From Bradyrhizobium sp. RD5-C2 (GTDB lineage Bacteria; Pseudomonadota; Alphaproteobacteria; Rhizobiales; Xanthobacteraceae): a stretch of 64,000 nucleotides of DNA. Positions within the stretch are counted from its first letter, which is position 1, and every line of letters starts with the position of its first letter. Below the pieces are notes generated by a model that was not told the DNA's origin, searched no databases, and saw only the letters and a program-made list of their open reading frames with translations. The translations under genes and the position numbers were made by a program. Of the stretch, positions 44,091-52,774 are shown piece after piece. The DNA lies in the NCBI RefSeq assembly GCF_019972155.1, contig NZ_BOVL01000007.1, positions 62,001 through 126,000 of the forward strand, written 5' to 3'.

Positions 44091-45248
44091 TTGACCATCA
44101 AGGGCAAGGCCTACATTGCCGGGATCTACGAGCATCCCACCCGGCATGCACCCGATAAATCAACACCACAGCTGCACGCCGAGGTCGCCAAGGGTGCGAT
44201 CGAGGATGCTGGGCTCACCAAGGACGACATCGATGGCTATTTCTGCGCCGGCGACGCGCCGGGCGGGCTGTGGCCGATGGTCGATTATCTCGGCCTCAAC
44301 ACCAAGAAGCTGCGTCACGTCGACTCCACCGAGACCGGTGGCTGTTCCTATCTGATCCATCTTGGCCACGCCGCCGAGGCGATCGCCGCGGGCAAATGCT
44401 CGGTCGCGCTGGTCACGCTGGCAGGCAAGCCGCGCACCGGTCCGATGCCGCCGCGTGCCTCGGGCGCCGAGGCCGATTTCGAACTGGCTTACGGGGCTAC
44501 CACGCACAATGCCTATGGCATGTGTGCCATGCGCCATATGCACGACTACGGCACCACCTCCGAGCAGCTCGCCTGGATCAAGGTCGCGGCCTCGCATCAC
44601 GCACAATACAATCCGCATGCGATGCTGAAGGAGGTCGTCACCGTCGAGGACATCTTGAACTCGCCGATGATCTCGGACCCGCTGCACCGGATGGACTGCT
44701 GCGTCGTCACCGACGGCGGCGGCGCGATGATCGTCACGACGCCGGAGATCGCCAGGAGCCTGAAGAAGCCGCTGGTGCGCCTGATCGGTCATGGCGAGGC
44801 GATGAAGGGCCCGCGCGGCGGCAAGGATCTCGATCTGACCTATTCCGCCGGCGTGTGGTCCGGCCCGCGTGCTTTTGAGGAAGCGGGCGTGACGCCGAAG
44901 GATATCAAATACGCCTCGATCTATGACAGCTTCACCATCACCGTGCTGATGCAGCTCGAAGACCTCGGCTTTTGCAAGAAGGGCGAGGGCGGCAAGTTCG
45001 TTGCCGACGGCAATCTGATCTCGGGCGTCGGCAAGCTGCCGTTCAACACCGACGGCGGCGGTCTGTGCAGCAACCATCCCGTCAATCGCGGCGGCATGAC
45101 GAAGATCCTCGAGGCGGTGCGCCAGTTGCGCGGCGAGGCGCATCCGAAGGTGCAGGTGCAGAACTGCGACCTCGCGATCGCCCACGGCACCGGCGGTCTG
45201 CTCGGCGTTCGCCACGCCGCCTCAACCTGCATTCTGGAGCGTGCGTGA
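44091..45248 (+). CDS. Thiolase-like protein (SCP2/Ltp-type)
   Basis: 385 residues from a TTG at 44091, chosen because GGAGAG lies 5 bases upstream and the product then starts TIKGKAYIAGIYEHPTR, the normal N-terminus. The thiolase fold is clear (VDSTETGGCSYLIHLGHAAE; SNHPVNRGGMTKILEAVRQL; LAIAHGTGGLLG). The usual nucleophilic Cys of CxSG appears replaced by Gly, with a Cys one position later, and the C-terminal CxGG is AHGTGG. This is the pattern of Ltp2-type aldolases that work with DUF35 partners. The stop overlaps the next gene (TGATG). It acts on a CoA ester in the cytoplasm. Confidence 0.87.
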   Translation: MTIKGKAYIAGIYEHPTRHAPDKSTPQLHAEVAKGAIEDAGLTKDDIDGYFCAGDAPGGLWPMVDYLGLNTKKLRHVDSTETGGCSYLIHLGHAAEAIAAGKCSVALVTLAGKPRTGPMPPRASGAEADFELAYGATTHNAYGMCAMRHMHDYGTTSEQLAWIKVAASHHAQYNPHAMLKEVVTVEDILNSPMISDPLHRMDCCVVTDGGGAMIVTTPEIARSLKKPLVRLIGHGEAMKGPRGGKDLDLTYSAGVWSGPRAFEEAGVTPKDIKYASIYDSFTITVLMQLEDLGFCKKGEGGKFVADGNLISGVGKLPFNTDGGGLCSNHPVNRGGMTKILEAVRQLRGEAHPKVQVQNCDLAIAHGTGGLLGVRHAASTCILERA

Positions 45249-45637
45249 TGTCTGAAGCGAAGAAGTACAATGCCCCGGTGACCAATCCGGAGACCGCGCC
45301 GTTCTGGGAAGCGGCGAAGGCGGGCAAGTTCATGATCAAGCGCTGCACCACCTGCGGCGAAGCGCATTACTTCCCGCGCGCGATCTGTCCGTTCTGCTTC
45401 TCCGACAAGACGGTGTGGGAAGAGTCGAGCGGCGAGGCCACGGTCTACACGTACAGCCTGATGCGGAAGTCGCCGACCGGTCCGTATGCGATCGCCTATG
45501 TGACGCTGAAGGAAGGTCCGTCGCTGCAGACCAACATCGTCGATTGCGATCTGGAGACGGTGAAGATCGGCCAGAAGGTCAAGGTGGTGTGGAAGCCGAC
45601 CGACGGCGCGCCGCTGCCGTTCTTCACGCCGTCGTAA
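45248..45637 (+). CDS. Zn-ribbon/OB-fold (DUF35) protein
   Basis: 129 residues, ATG overlapping the thiolase stop by one base (TGATG). The N-terminal helix (ETAPFWEAAKAGKFMIKRC) is followed by a zinc ribbon with two CxxC pairs (CTTCGEAHYFPRAICPFC) and an OB-fold domain (YTYSLMRKSPTGPYAIAYVT, KVKVVWKPTDGAPLPFF). Such proteins form complexes with SCP2-type thiolases or Ltp aldolases, supplying structural zinc and part of the active site. Coupling with the upstream gene agrees with an obligate complex. Confidence 0.92.
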   Translation: MSEAKKYNAPVTNPETAPFWEAAKAGKFMIKRCTTCGEAHYFPRAICPFCFSDKTVWEESSGEATVYTYSLMRKSPTGPYAIAYVTLKEGPSLQTNIVDCDLETVKIGQKVKVVWKPTDGAPLPFFTPS

Positions 45638-45644
45638 ATACCTT

Positions 45645-45792
45645 CTCGCCTTGTGGGAGAAGGTGGCGGCCGAAGGCCGCGGATGAGGGGTTCTTTCCGC
45701 GAACGATAGTCTCTCTGCGGCGCGAACCCCTCACCGAAGCGAGTTTGTGACGACTGCCGGTGCGGCCCTCTCCCGCAAGGGGAGAGGGCGCA
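45645..45792. repeat. Intergenic repeat (CTTCTCGCC / CCTCTCCCGC family)
   Basis: CTTCTCGCCTTGTGGGAGAAGG forms one hairpin, GTGGCGGCCGAAGGCCGC another, GCGAACCCCTCACCGAAGCG reverses an earlier GGGGTTC, and CCCTCTCCCGCAAGGGGAG closes the region. It is non-coding and fills most of the gap before the MaoC gene. Confidence 0.65.
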
Positions 45793-45838
45793 TCAATTGG
45801 CAGCGCAAAGCGAGAAAAGAGTTCGGGGAGAAACAACA

Positions 45839-46699
45839 ATGCCAATTGTGTACGAACAGCTGATGGCCCTGAAGAATCTCGGCCAGAAATACAGCTACAG
45901 CGATCGCGACGTGATGCTCTATGCCTATGGCATCGGCCTCGGTGCCGATCCGATGGACGAGAAGGAGCTCGCCTTCGTCAATGAGGGCGTGCTGACGCCG
46001 CGCCCGCTCAGGGTGGTGCCGACCTTCGCGTCGGTCGCCGCCTGGGGCGCCGGCCCCGGCGAGATGAACCTCAACCGCGTGATGGTGGTCGACGGCGAGC
46101 GCGACATCACCTTTCACAAGCCGTTCGCGACCGCCGCCCACATCACGGCCGACTCGACCGTGCTCGACGTGTTCGACAAGGGCAAGGACAAGGGCGCGGT
46201 GATCCGCCACCAGACCGTGCTCAAGGATGAGAAGGGCGACAAGCTCGCAACCCTCGTCGCCTCGCGCTTTGCCCGGGGCGATGGCGGCTTCGGTGGTCCG
46301 TCCGATGGCCAGCCCGAGCCGCACAAGGTGCCGGAGCGTGCGCCCGACAAGGTGGTCGACATCACCACGCGGCCCGACCAGGCGCTGATCTATCGGCTCT
46401 GCGGCGATCGCAACCCGCTGCATTCCGATCCGGAATTCGCGAAGAAGGCCGGCTTCCCGCGGCCGATCCTGCACGGCATGTGCACTTACGGCATCACCTG
46501 CCGCGGCGTGCTGCAGACCTACGCCGATTACGATCCGTCCGCCTTCAAGCAGCATTCGGCGCGGTTCTCCTCACCGGTGTTTCCGGGCGAGACCGTGACC
46601 ATGGAGCTGTGGAAGGACGACAACGTGGTGTCGTTCGAGGCCAAGGTGAAGTCGCGCGGCGTCACCGTGATCAAGAGCGGCAAGACTGTGCTGGCTTAG
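45839..46699 (+). CDS. MaoC-family enoyl-CoA hydratase 2
   Basis: 286 residues from the ATG at 45839 (GGGGAGAAACAAC upstream). Double hot-dog protein: the N-terminal domain starts LKNLGQKYSYSDRDVMLYAY and includes GIGLGADPMDEKELAFV; the C-terminal domain carries the hydratase-2 motif DRNPLHSDPEFAKKAGFPRP followed by LHGMCTYG with the catalytic Asp and His. It hydrates 2-enoyl-CoA to the (R)-3-hydroxyacyl-CoA in the cytoplasm. Followed by an SDR of the matching 17-beta-HSD type 4 branch, which would do the next oxidation step. Confidence 0.92.
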   Translation: MPIVYEQLMALKNLGQKYSYSDRDVMLYAYGIGLGADPMDEKELAFVNEGVLTPRPLRVVPTFASVAAWGAGPGEMNLNRVMVVDGERDITFHKPFATAAHITADSTVLDVFDKGKDKGAVIRHQTVLKDEKGDKLATLVASRFARGDGGFGGPSDGQPEPHKVPERAPDKVVDITTRPDQALIYRLCGDRNPLHSDPEFAKKAGFPRPILHGMCTYGITCRGVLQTYADYDPSAFKQHSARFSSPVFPGETVTMELWKDDNVVSFEAKVKSRGVTVIKSGKTVLA

Positions 46700-46707
46700 T
46701 ACTCCGT

Positions 46708-46786
46708 CATTCCGGGATAGTCCGAAGGACCAGACCCGGAATCTCGAGATTCCGGGTTCGCGCTGCGCGCGCCTCGGAATGACGGC
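46708..46786. repeat. Palindromic repeat (GTCATTCCGGG type)
   Basis: GTCATTCCGGG at the left pairs with the CCTCGGAATGAC at the right, and CCCGGAATCTCGAGATTCCGGG in the middle (written here as CCCGGAATCTC / GAGATTCCGGG) is a perfect 22-bp palindrome. It lies between the MaoC and SDR genes. Confidence 0.75.
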
Positions 46787-46809
46787 AACAAAAAAGGGGA
46801 GAAACGACC

Positions 46810-47691
46810 ATGGGATTGCTCGACGGCAAGGTGGCGCTGATCACGGGCGCCGGCGGCGGACTTGGTGAGGCCTACGCAAAGCTGTTTGCGCGCGAGGGCG
46901 CGGCCGTGGTGGTCAACGATCTCGGCGGGCCGCGTGACGGCTCGGGCTCCGACAAGTCGATGGCCGACAAGGTGGTCGACGCGATCAAGGCCGAGGGCGG
47001 CCGCGCGGTCGCCAACGGCGCCGACATCTCGACCCTGTCCGGCGGCCAATCGGTGTTCGACGACGCCATCAAGCATTTCGGCCGCGCCGACATCCTGGTC
47101 AACAATGCCGGCATCCTGCTCGACGAGACCTTCCACAAGGCCAAGGAGGCGAACTGGGACAGGGTGATGAAGGTGCATCTGAAGGGCACCTTCTGCTGCA
47201 CCCAGCCGGTGTTCAAATGGATGCGCGACAATGGCGGCGGCGTTATCGTCAACACGTCTTCGACCTCGGGCCTGATCGGCAATTTCGGCCAGACCAATTA
47301 CGGCGCCGCCAAGGGCGGCATCTGGGGCCTCTCCAACGTGCTGGCGATCGAGGGCCGCAAGTACAACATCCGGATCTGGACACTGGCGCCAGGCGCGCTG
47401 ACCCGCATGACCGCGGACCTGCCTCGCTACAAGGAGAACCCGGGTGCGGCGCTCGGGCCTGACGGCATCGCACCGGCCGTGCTCTACATGGTCAGCGATT
47501 TGTCGGGCGACCAGACCGGCAAGGTGCTCGGCGTCTCTGGCCCCCGTGGCGTCCGCGAGATGCGGATGATGGAAATGGAGGGGTGGACGCCGCCGTTCAC
47601 GGGATGGAAGGCCGAGGATATCGTCACGCACGCCAACGAGATCTTCTTCTCCGAGGAGGAGATCAAGAAGTCGGCGCGGCGGTTCAAGTAG
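46810..47691 (+). CDS. SDR-family (R)-3-hydroxyacyl-CoA dehydrogenase type
   Basis: 293 residues. NAD-binding TGAGGGLGEAYAKLFA (~13-28), NNAG at ~97, and the catalytic Ser with YGAAK (~163-167). N-terminal GLLDGKVALITGAGGGLGEA and the long C-terminal extension (MRMMEMEGWTPPFTGWKAED) match the multifunctional-enzyme-2 (HSD17B4) dehydrogenase branch. It oxidises a 3-hydroxyacyl-CoA made by the MaoC hydratase encoded just upstream. GGGGAGAAACGACC precedes the ATG. Confidence 0.91.
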   Translation: MGLLDGKVALITGAGGGLGEAYAKLFAREGAAVVVNDLGGPRDGSGSDKSMADKVVDAIKAEGGRAVANGADISTLSGGQSVFDDAIKHFGRADILVNNAGILLDETFHKAKEANWDRVMKVHLKGTFCCTQPVFKWMRDNGGGVIVNTSSTSGLIGNFGQTNYGAAKGGIWGLSNVLAIEGRKYNIRIWTLAPGALTRMTADLPRYKENPGAALGPDGIAPAVLYMVSDLSGDQTGKVLGVSGPRGVREMRMMEMEGWTPPFTGWKAEDIVTHANEIFFSEEEIKKSARRFK

Positions 47692-47701
47692 ACGAGGTGC
47701 C

Positions 47702-47797
47702 ATTCCGGTGCGATGCGGCATCGGACCGGAATCCACCGGCTTCGGCCGGGGAATAGGGCTTCGGCGACGCGCAATGGCGCATTCCGGAATGACGCTG
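47702..47797. repeat. Degenerate palindromic repeat (ATTCCGG type)
   Basis: ATTCCGGTGCGATGC and GCATCGGACCGGAAT form one hairpin; CACCGGCTTCGGCCGGGG a second; GGCGCATTCCGGAATGACG a third short palindrome. Related to 46708-46786. Confidence 0.55.
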
Positions 47798-47826
47798 TAT
47801 AGAGGGCGGAAACAGACGAGGCATCC

Positions 47827-48783
47827 ATGACCAAACTCACCGCCCAGGCCGCAGGAACCTTCGCGATCGCGCCGACCCCGTTCCACGACGACGGCCGCAT
47901 CGACGAGGCATCGATCGACCGGCTGACCGATTTCTATACCGAGGTCGGCTGCGACGGCGTCACGGTGCTGGGTATTCTGGGCGAGGCGCCGAAGCTCGAC
48001 GCCGCAGAGGCGGAGCAGGTCGCGCTGCGCTTCGTCAAGCGCGCCAAGAAGCTGCAGGTGATCGTCGGCGTCTCGGCGCCGGGTTTTGCCACGATGCGCT
48101 CGCTGGCGAAGAAGTCGATGGATGCGGGCGCCGCCGGCGTCATGATCGCGCCGCCGCCGCATCTGCGCACCGACGACCAGATCACAGGCTACTTCAAGCA
48201 GGCGCAGGAAGCGATCGGCGACGATATTCCCTGGGTGCTGCAGGACTATCCGTTGACGCTCACCGTCGTGTTCACGCCCGCCGTGATCCGCAAGATCGTG
48301 ATGGACTCGCCATCCTGCGTGATGCTCAAGCACGAGGACTGGCCGGGCCTGGAGAAGATCTCCACCCTGCGCAACTTCCAGAAGGACGGCTCGCTGCGGC
48401 CGCTGTCGATCCTGGTCGGCAATGGCGGCCTGTTCCTCGATTTCGAGATGGAACGCGGCGCCGACGGTGCGATGACGGGCTATGCTTTCCCTGAACTGCT
48501 GATCGACGTCGTCAATCTGTCGAAGGCGGGAAAACGCGATGCTGCGCATGATCTGTTCGACGCGCATCTGCCGCTGATCCGCTACGAGCAGCAGCCCGGC
48601 GTTGGCCTCACCGTGCGCAAATATGTGCTGCAGAAGCGCGGCATCATTTCCTCCAGCGCCCAGCGCAAGCCCGGTGCGGTCATCACGCCGCAGGCGAGGG
48701 CGGAGGTCGACTATCTGCTCTCCCGCGTGGCGCGCGTCGATCGTCGCGCCAATCTCCAACCGCAATCCAGTGCAGCAGGATAA
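47827..48783 (+). CDS. Dihydrodipicolinate synthase-family aldolase/lyase
   Basis: 318 residues, TIM barrel of the NAL/DHDPS family. GTFAIAPTPFHDDGRIDEAS at the N-terminus, VLGILGEAPKL in place of GTTGE, the catalytic Tyr in WVLQDYPLTLTV and the Schiff-base Lys in VMLKHEDWPG. It makes or breaks a C-C bond with a 2-oxo acid such as pyruvate. The altered TTGE motif argues against DapA. In context it could process a fragment of the substrate of the acyl-CoA block. The stop is two bases before the NUDIX start, so the two are coupled. Confidence 0.89.
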   Translation: MTKLTAQAAGTFAIAPTPFHDDGRIDEASIDRLTDFYTEVGCDGVTVLGILGEAPKLDAAEAEQVALRFVKRAKKLQVIVGVSAPGFATMRSLAKKSMDAGAAGVMIAPPPHLRTDDQITGYFKQAQEAIGDDIPWVLQDYPLTLTVVFTPAVIRKIVMDSPSCVMLKHEDWPGLEKISTLRNFQKDGSLRPLSILVGNGGLFLDFEMERGADGAMTGYAFPELLIDVVNLSKAGKRDAAHDLFDAHLPLIRYEQQPGVGLTVRKYVLQKRGIISSSAQRKPGAVITPQARAEVDYLLSRVARVDRRANLQPQSSAAG

Positions 48784-48785
48784 TT

Positions 48786-49583
48786 ATGACCGAGATCGTT
48801 GCCCCGCGCCTTGCTTCGACCGTTCTGCTGCTGCGTGACGGAGCGTCGTCCGAAATCGAAGTCTTCATGATGGTTCGCCATCACCAGATCGAGTTCAACT
48901 CGGGCGCACTGGTGTTTCCGGGCGGCAGCGTCGACAAGAACGACAAGGAGATCGCTGCCGATCCCGCGCTCTACTCCGGCGGGGAAGGGCTCGACGGCGA
49001 CGCGCTCGGTTTCCGGATCGCGGCGATCCGCGAAACCTTCGAGGAGAGCGGCATCCTGCTGGCGCGCCCCCGGGGGGCGAAGGATCTGGTCGACGCCGGG
49101 CGCGCGAACGACATCGCGACCGCGCATCGTGCGGCGCTGAACGAAGGCAAGATCAGCTTCCTCAAGGTGCTCACGGACAATGGCATGGTGCTCGCGCTCG
49201 ACGAACTCGTGCCGTATGCGCACTGGATCACGCCGGAAGGCATGCCGAAGCGCTTCGACACCTGGTTCTTTTTGGCTGCAGCGCCGCCCGAGCAGCTCGG
49301 CGCCCACGACGGCAAGGAATCGACCGATTCGATCTGGGTGTCGACGCGCGAGGCGCTGGAGGGTGGCGAGAGCGGCCGCTTCAAGCTGCCGTTCCCGACC
49401 ACGCGCAACCTGATCAGGCTCGGCAAGCAGCCGAGCGTCGCTGCCGCACTCGCCGACAGCAAGGGCAAGCCGATCGTCGCCGTGATGCCCGTGATGACCA
49501 AGACCGCCACCGGCCGCCAGCTCCGCATCCCCAAGGAAGCCGGCTACGACGGCGAGGTGTTCGACGTCGGTGCGATGGGGTAG
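48786..49583 (+). CDS. NUDIX hydrolase (NUDT7/19-like)
   Basis: 265 residues. Core: ALVFPGGSVDKNDKE, then, after an insertion, the Nudix box tail IAAIRETFEESGILL (REx2EExG). This split arrangement is that of CoA- or acyl-CoA-directed family members such as NUDT19. It hydrolyses a pyrophosphate bond, plausibly in CoA esters, which would fit the surrounding acyl-CoA genes (inference). The ATG follows the previous stop by two bases. Confidence 0.86.
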   Translation: MTEIVAPRLASTVLLLRDGASSEIEVFMMVRHHQIEFNSGALVFPGGSVDKNDKEIAADPALYSGGEGLDGDALGFRIAAIRETFEESGILLARPRGAKDLVDAGRANDIATAHRAALNEGKISFLKVLTDNGMVLALDELVPYAHWITPEGMPKRFDTWFFLAAAPPEQLGAHDGKESTDSIWVSTREALEGGESGRFKLPFPTTRNLIRLGKQPSVAAALADSKGKPIVAVMPVMTKTATGRQLRIPKEAGYDGEVFDVGAMG

Positions 49584-49706
49584 TCCCGTCGGTCATCCGT
49601 CACCCTCTCTACACTTCGGTCTCTATCGAAGTATCGCCACCGGAAGCTCGCTATAACCACGTCGGTCACCGCGCTGGGCCAATTGCCCGGCGCAAAAGGA
49701 GCCGAC

Positions 49707-50651
49707 GTGCAAGCATCTTTCGAAACGCCAATATCCGACGAAATCCATCTGACATTGCCGGGCAGTGACGAGACGCTGCTGCTGCGGCACTGGCCGGGCG
49801 TGGGCGATCCCGTGCTTTATGTTCACGGTGCGACGTTCCCGTCGTCGCTGTCGGTCGGCTACCGCTTTGGCGGGCGGTCTTGGGCGGACAATCTCAATGC
49901 CGCCGGCTTCGACATCTGGGGTTTCGATTTCATCGGCTTCGGCGGCTCGAGCCGGCCGCGGCAGATGGCGGCGCTCGCTGCAGGCGTCGCGCCGCTCTGC
50001 CGTGCGCCGGAAGCCGCCGTTCAAGTCAGCGCGGTGGTCGATCACATCCGCAAGGCGCGCGCCGGTGCGCAGGTTCACATCGTCTCGCATTCATGGGGCA
50101 CGATGGCGGCCGGCCGTTTTGCAGCCGATCGTCCGGATGCCGTCGGCCGCCTCGTGCTGTTCGGACCGATCGTCCGACGGGAGCTGCGCGGGTTGCCGCT
50201 CCCCGAGAGCATCGGCGCATGGCGCGAGGTCACCATCGCGGATCAATTGAAGCGATTTGTCGAGGACGTCCCGCCGTCGCATCCGCCGGTGCTGATCGAG
50301 CCTGACCTCGCCGAATGGGGGCCGGCCTATCTGGCAAGCGATGCCGGCGCGACCGGACGCAACCCGCCGGCGGTCCGGATTCCAAACGGGCCGCAGGCCG
50401 ACATCATCGCTGCGATGTCGGGGCAGTTCCCCTACGATCCGGGCCGCCTCCAGGCTCCGACACTGATCGTGCGCGGTGAATGGGACAACCTTTGCCAGGA
50501 TGCCGACGCGGCCTGGCTGACACATGCGCTGGGCGCCTCGACGAAGGCCGATGTCGTCGTGCCGAGGGCAACGCATCTGATGCATCTCGAACACGGGCGG
50601 GAAGGCTTGTTTGCGGCGACTGCCGATTGGATCGCAGGGAGCGCATCGTGA
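49707..50651 (+). CDS. Alpha/beta hydrolase
   Basis: 314 residues from a GTG at 49707 with AAAAGGAG upstream; an in-frame TTG at 49683 lacks a good site. Fold elements: VLYVHGATFP (oxyanion His-Gly), FDIWGFDFIGFGGSSRP, nucleophile elbow VSHSWGT, acid in RGEWDNLCQDAD and His in RATHLMHLEHG. No signal peptide, so cytoplasmic. The substrate is unknown. The stop overlaps the next gene's GTG by four bases (GTGA), linking it to an EamA transporter. Confidence 0.87.
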   Translation: MQASFETPISDEIHLTLPGSDETLLLRHWPGVGDPVLYVHGATFPSSLSVGYRFGGRSWADNLNAAGFDIWGFDFIGFGGSSRPRQMAALAAGVAPLCRAPEAAVQVSAVVDHIRKARAGAQVHIVSHSWGTMAAGRFAADRPDAVGRLVLFGPIVRRELRGLPLPESIGAWREVTIADQLKRFVEDVPPSHPPVLIEPDLAEWGPAYLASDAGATGRNPPAVRIPNGPQADIIAAMSGQFPYDPGRLQAPTLIVRGEWDNLCQDADAAWLTHALGASTKADVVVPRATHLMHLEHGREGLFAATADWIAGSAS

Positions 50652-51568
50652 GCGGCCCCGCGGCTGGCGACGCGCGCCTACCCAACATGGGCTTCGAGCT
50701 GGCGCTGCTGCTGGTGCTCGCCACCCTCTGGGGCGGCTCCTACACCTTCATCAAGCTCGGCGTCGCGACCATCCCGCCGATCACGCTGATCGCGGCGCGC
50801 ACTGCGATCGCGGGGCTCCTGCTGCTCGTCATCATGCGGATGCGCGGCGTGACCATGCCGACCGACGGCGCGACCTGGCGCCGCTTCATCTTCCAGGCCT
50901 GCCTCAACAGCGTGATCCCGTGGACGCTGATCGCCTGGGGCGAGCGCTTCGTCGATGCCGGGCTTGCCACCATTCTCAATTCGGCCTCGCCGATCTTCAC
51001 CTTCCTGTTCACGGCCGCGATCACCCGCCATGAGGCGGCGAGCCCGCGCAAGCTGGTCGGGGTGATTGCCGGCATGGCCGGCATCTACCTGATCGTCGGT
51101 GTCGATGCGTTCCGCGATCTCGGGGAGGGCATCGTGGCCGAGGTCGCGATCGTCGCCGCCACCATCTGCTACGCCTGCGCCGCGATCTTCAGCCGCGGCT
51201 TCAAGGGGCTCGATCCGATGGCGCCGGCCGCGGGCTCGCTGATCGCGGGCGCCGCGGTCCTGATTCCGCTCAGCCTCGTTGTCGAGCGGCCCTGGACGCT
51301 GACGCCATCGACCAGCTCGCTCGCCGCCTTGCTGGCGCTTGCGGTGTTCTCGACCGCGATCGCCTTCGTGATCTACTTCCGCCTGATCCAGACCCTGGGC
51401 TCGGTCGGCACCACCGCGCAGGCCTATCTGCGGGTGCCGATCGGGGTGGCGCTTAGCGTCGTTTTTCTGGGCGAGCGACTGAGCCCGACGGCATGGCTCG
51501 GGCTCGCCTGCGTCGTGATCGGCGTCGCCGCGATGACGATTCCTGCGCGAAGGGTCACAACGGCCTGA
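50648..51568 (+). CDS. EamA/DMT-family transporter
   Basis: 306 residues from a GTG at 50648 that overlaps the hydrolase stop (GTGA), with GGGAGC upstream; an ATG at 50687 is an alternative. About ten helices in two EamA repeats: LATLWGGSYTFIKLGVATIP and ILNSASPIFTFLFTAAI in the first, AAIFSRGFKGLDPM and LGSVGTTAQAYLRVPIGVAL in the second. It exports an amino acid or small metabolite across the inner membrane. The translational link to a hydrolase suggests the hydrolase product or substrate is transported (inference). Confidence 0.9.
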   Translation: MSGPAAGDARLPNMGFELALLLVLATLWGGSYTFIKLGVATIPPITLIAARTAIAGLLLLVIMRMRGVTMPTDGATWRRFIFQACLNSVIPWTLIAWGERFVDAGLATILNSASPIFTFLFTAAITRHEAASPRKLVGVIAGMAGIYLIVGVDAFRDLGEGIVAEVAIVAATICYACAAIFSRGFKGLDPMAPAAGSLIAGAAVLIPLSLVVERPWTLTPSTSSLAALLALAVFSTAIAFVIYFRLIQTLGSVGTTAQAYLRVPIGVALSVVFLGERLSPTAWLGLACVVIGVAAMTIPARRVTTA

Positions 51569-51656
51569 AGTTTCGTCTCCCGAAACCGGCGCCTTGCTGG
51601 CGTCGGCCAATCCCTGCATCCTGTCCGCAACAAGATGACAGGCGGGAAACCGGACG

Positions 51657-52628
51657 ATGCTGCGGCGGATCAACCTCATTGCCGGTGCCTGCCTGGCGCT
51701 GCTGGCGCTGGCGGGCGTGGGACGCGCGCAGGATTTCCCGAACCGGCCGATCCGCATCGTCATTCCCTATGCGCCCGGCAGCGTCGCCGACGTGTTCGCG
51801 CGCATCGTCGCGCAGGACATGCAGGAGCAGTGGAAGGGCACCATCGTCGTCGAGGCCAAGTCCGGCGCCAACGGCTCGATTGCGGCCGAGGAGGTCGCGC
51901 GGTCCGCGCCCGACGGCTATACGTGGCTGCTGGTGACGACGTTCTTCACCGCAAGCCCGGCGCTGAACACCCAGCTGCGCTGGGATCCGGTCAAGGATTT
52001 CGAGCCGGTCGGGCAGATCTGTCTCGCCCCGAACTTCTTCATCGTGCCGACGTCGTTGCCGGTGAAGTCCGTTGCCGACTATGTCGCGCTCGCCAAGGCC
52101 AAGCAGGGCACGCTGAACTACAGCCATCCCGGCAAGGGCTCGACCGGCCATCTCGGCTTCGAGCTGTTCAAGCGGTTGGCCGGGATCGACGTCACCGCGA
52201 TCGGCTACCGCGGCTATCCGCAGATGGTGCCTGATATCGCGAGCGGCCTGATCACCTCGAGCTTCCTGTCGGCGAACCAGGCGTTGGCCCAGGTGCAATC
52301 CGGCAGCATCAGGATCATCGCGTCGATCAGCGACGGCCGCTCCAAGTATTTCCCCGATGTGCCGACCATGGCCGAGCAGGGCTTTGCCGAGGCACAGGTG
52401 ACGCCGTGGTTCGGCTTCGTGGTGCCGGCAGGCACCCCGCAGCCGGTGGTCGAACGCATCAGCGCGGCGCTGGAAACGGCGCTGGCCTCCGCCGAGGTGC
52501 GCAAGAAGCTCGACGTGGCCGGCTGCGACGCCAGGAGCGCGCCGCTCAAGCGCTTCGCCGAGATCATCAAGGTCGACGTCGCGATCTGGGCCAGGGTGGT
52601 CAAGGAGGCCGGCATCCCGCCGGACTAG
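51657..52628 (+). CDS. Bug-type (TTT-family) periplasmic solute-binding protein
   Basis: 323 residues with a signal peptide (ACLALLALAGVGRAQ). Family text: FPNRPIRIVIPYAPGSVADV at the mature N-terminus, AKSGANGSIAAEEVARSAPD, LNYSHPGKGSTGHLGFELFK and the C-terminal helices KKLDVAGCDARSAPLKRF. Bug proteins bind carboxylates such as aromatic or dicarboxylic acids for tripartite tricarboxylate transport. No TctA/TctB membrane genes are near, so it is an orphan receptor. Following the EamA gene by 88 nt. Confidence 0.92.
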   Translation: MLRRINLIAGACLALLALAGVGRAQDFPNRPIRIVIPYAPGSVADVFARIVAQDMQEQWKGTIVVEAKSGANGSIAAEEVARSAPDGYTWLLVTTFFTASPALNTQLRWDPVKDFEPVGQICLAPNFFIVPTSLPVKSVADYVALAKAKQGTLNYSHPGKGSTGHLGFELFKRLAGIDVTAIGYRGYPQMVPDIASGLITSSFLSANQALAQVQSGSIRIIASISDGRSKYFPDVPTMAEQGFAEAQVTPWFGFVVPAGTPQPVVERISAALETALASAEVRKKLDVAGCDARSAPLKRFAEIIKVDVAIWARVVKEAGIPPD

Positions 52629-52774
52629 GCCGACGTTAACCTTTGCCGGAATCGGCCGCCGGCGGGTCCCGGGTGATACAGGTCACACCGCCGGCCGGCC
52701 CGGGCTTCAGCATGTTTCCCCAAAGCCCGTAAATTCCCGTATATTGGGGCGCATTGGACCCCGGCCTTGATGAC

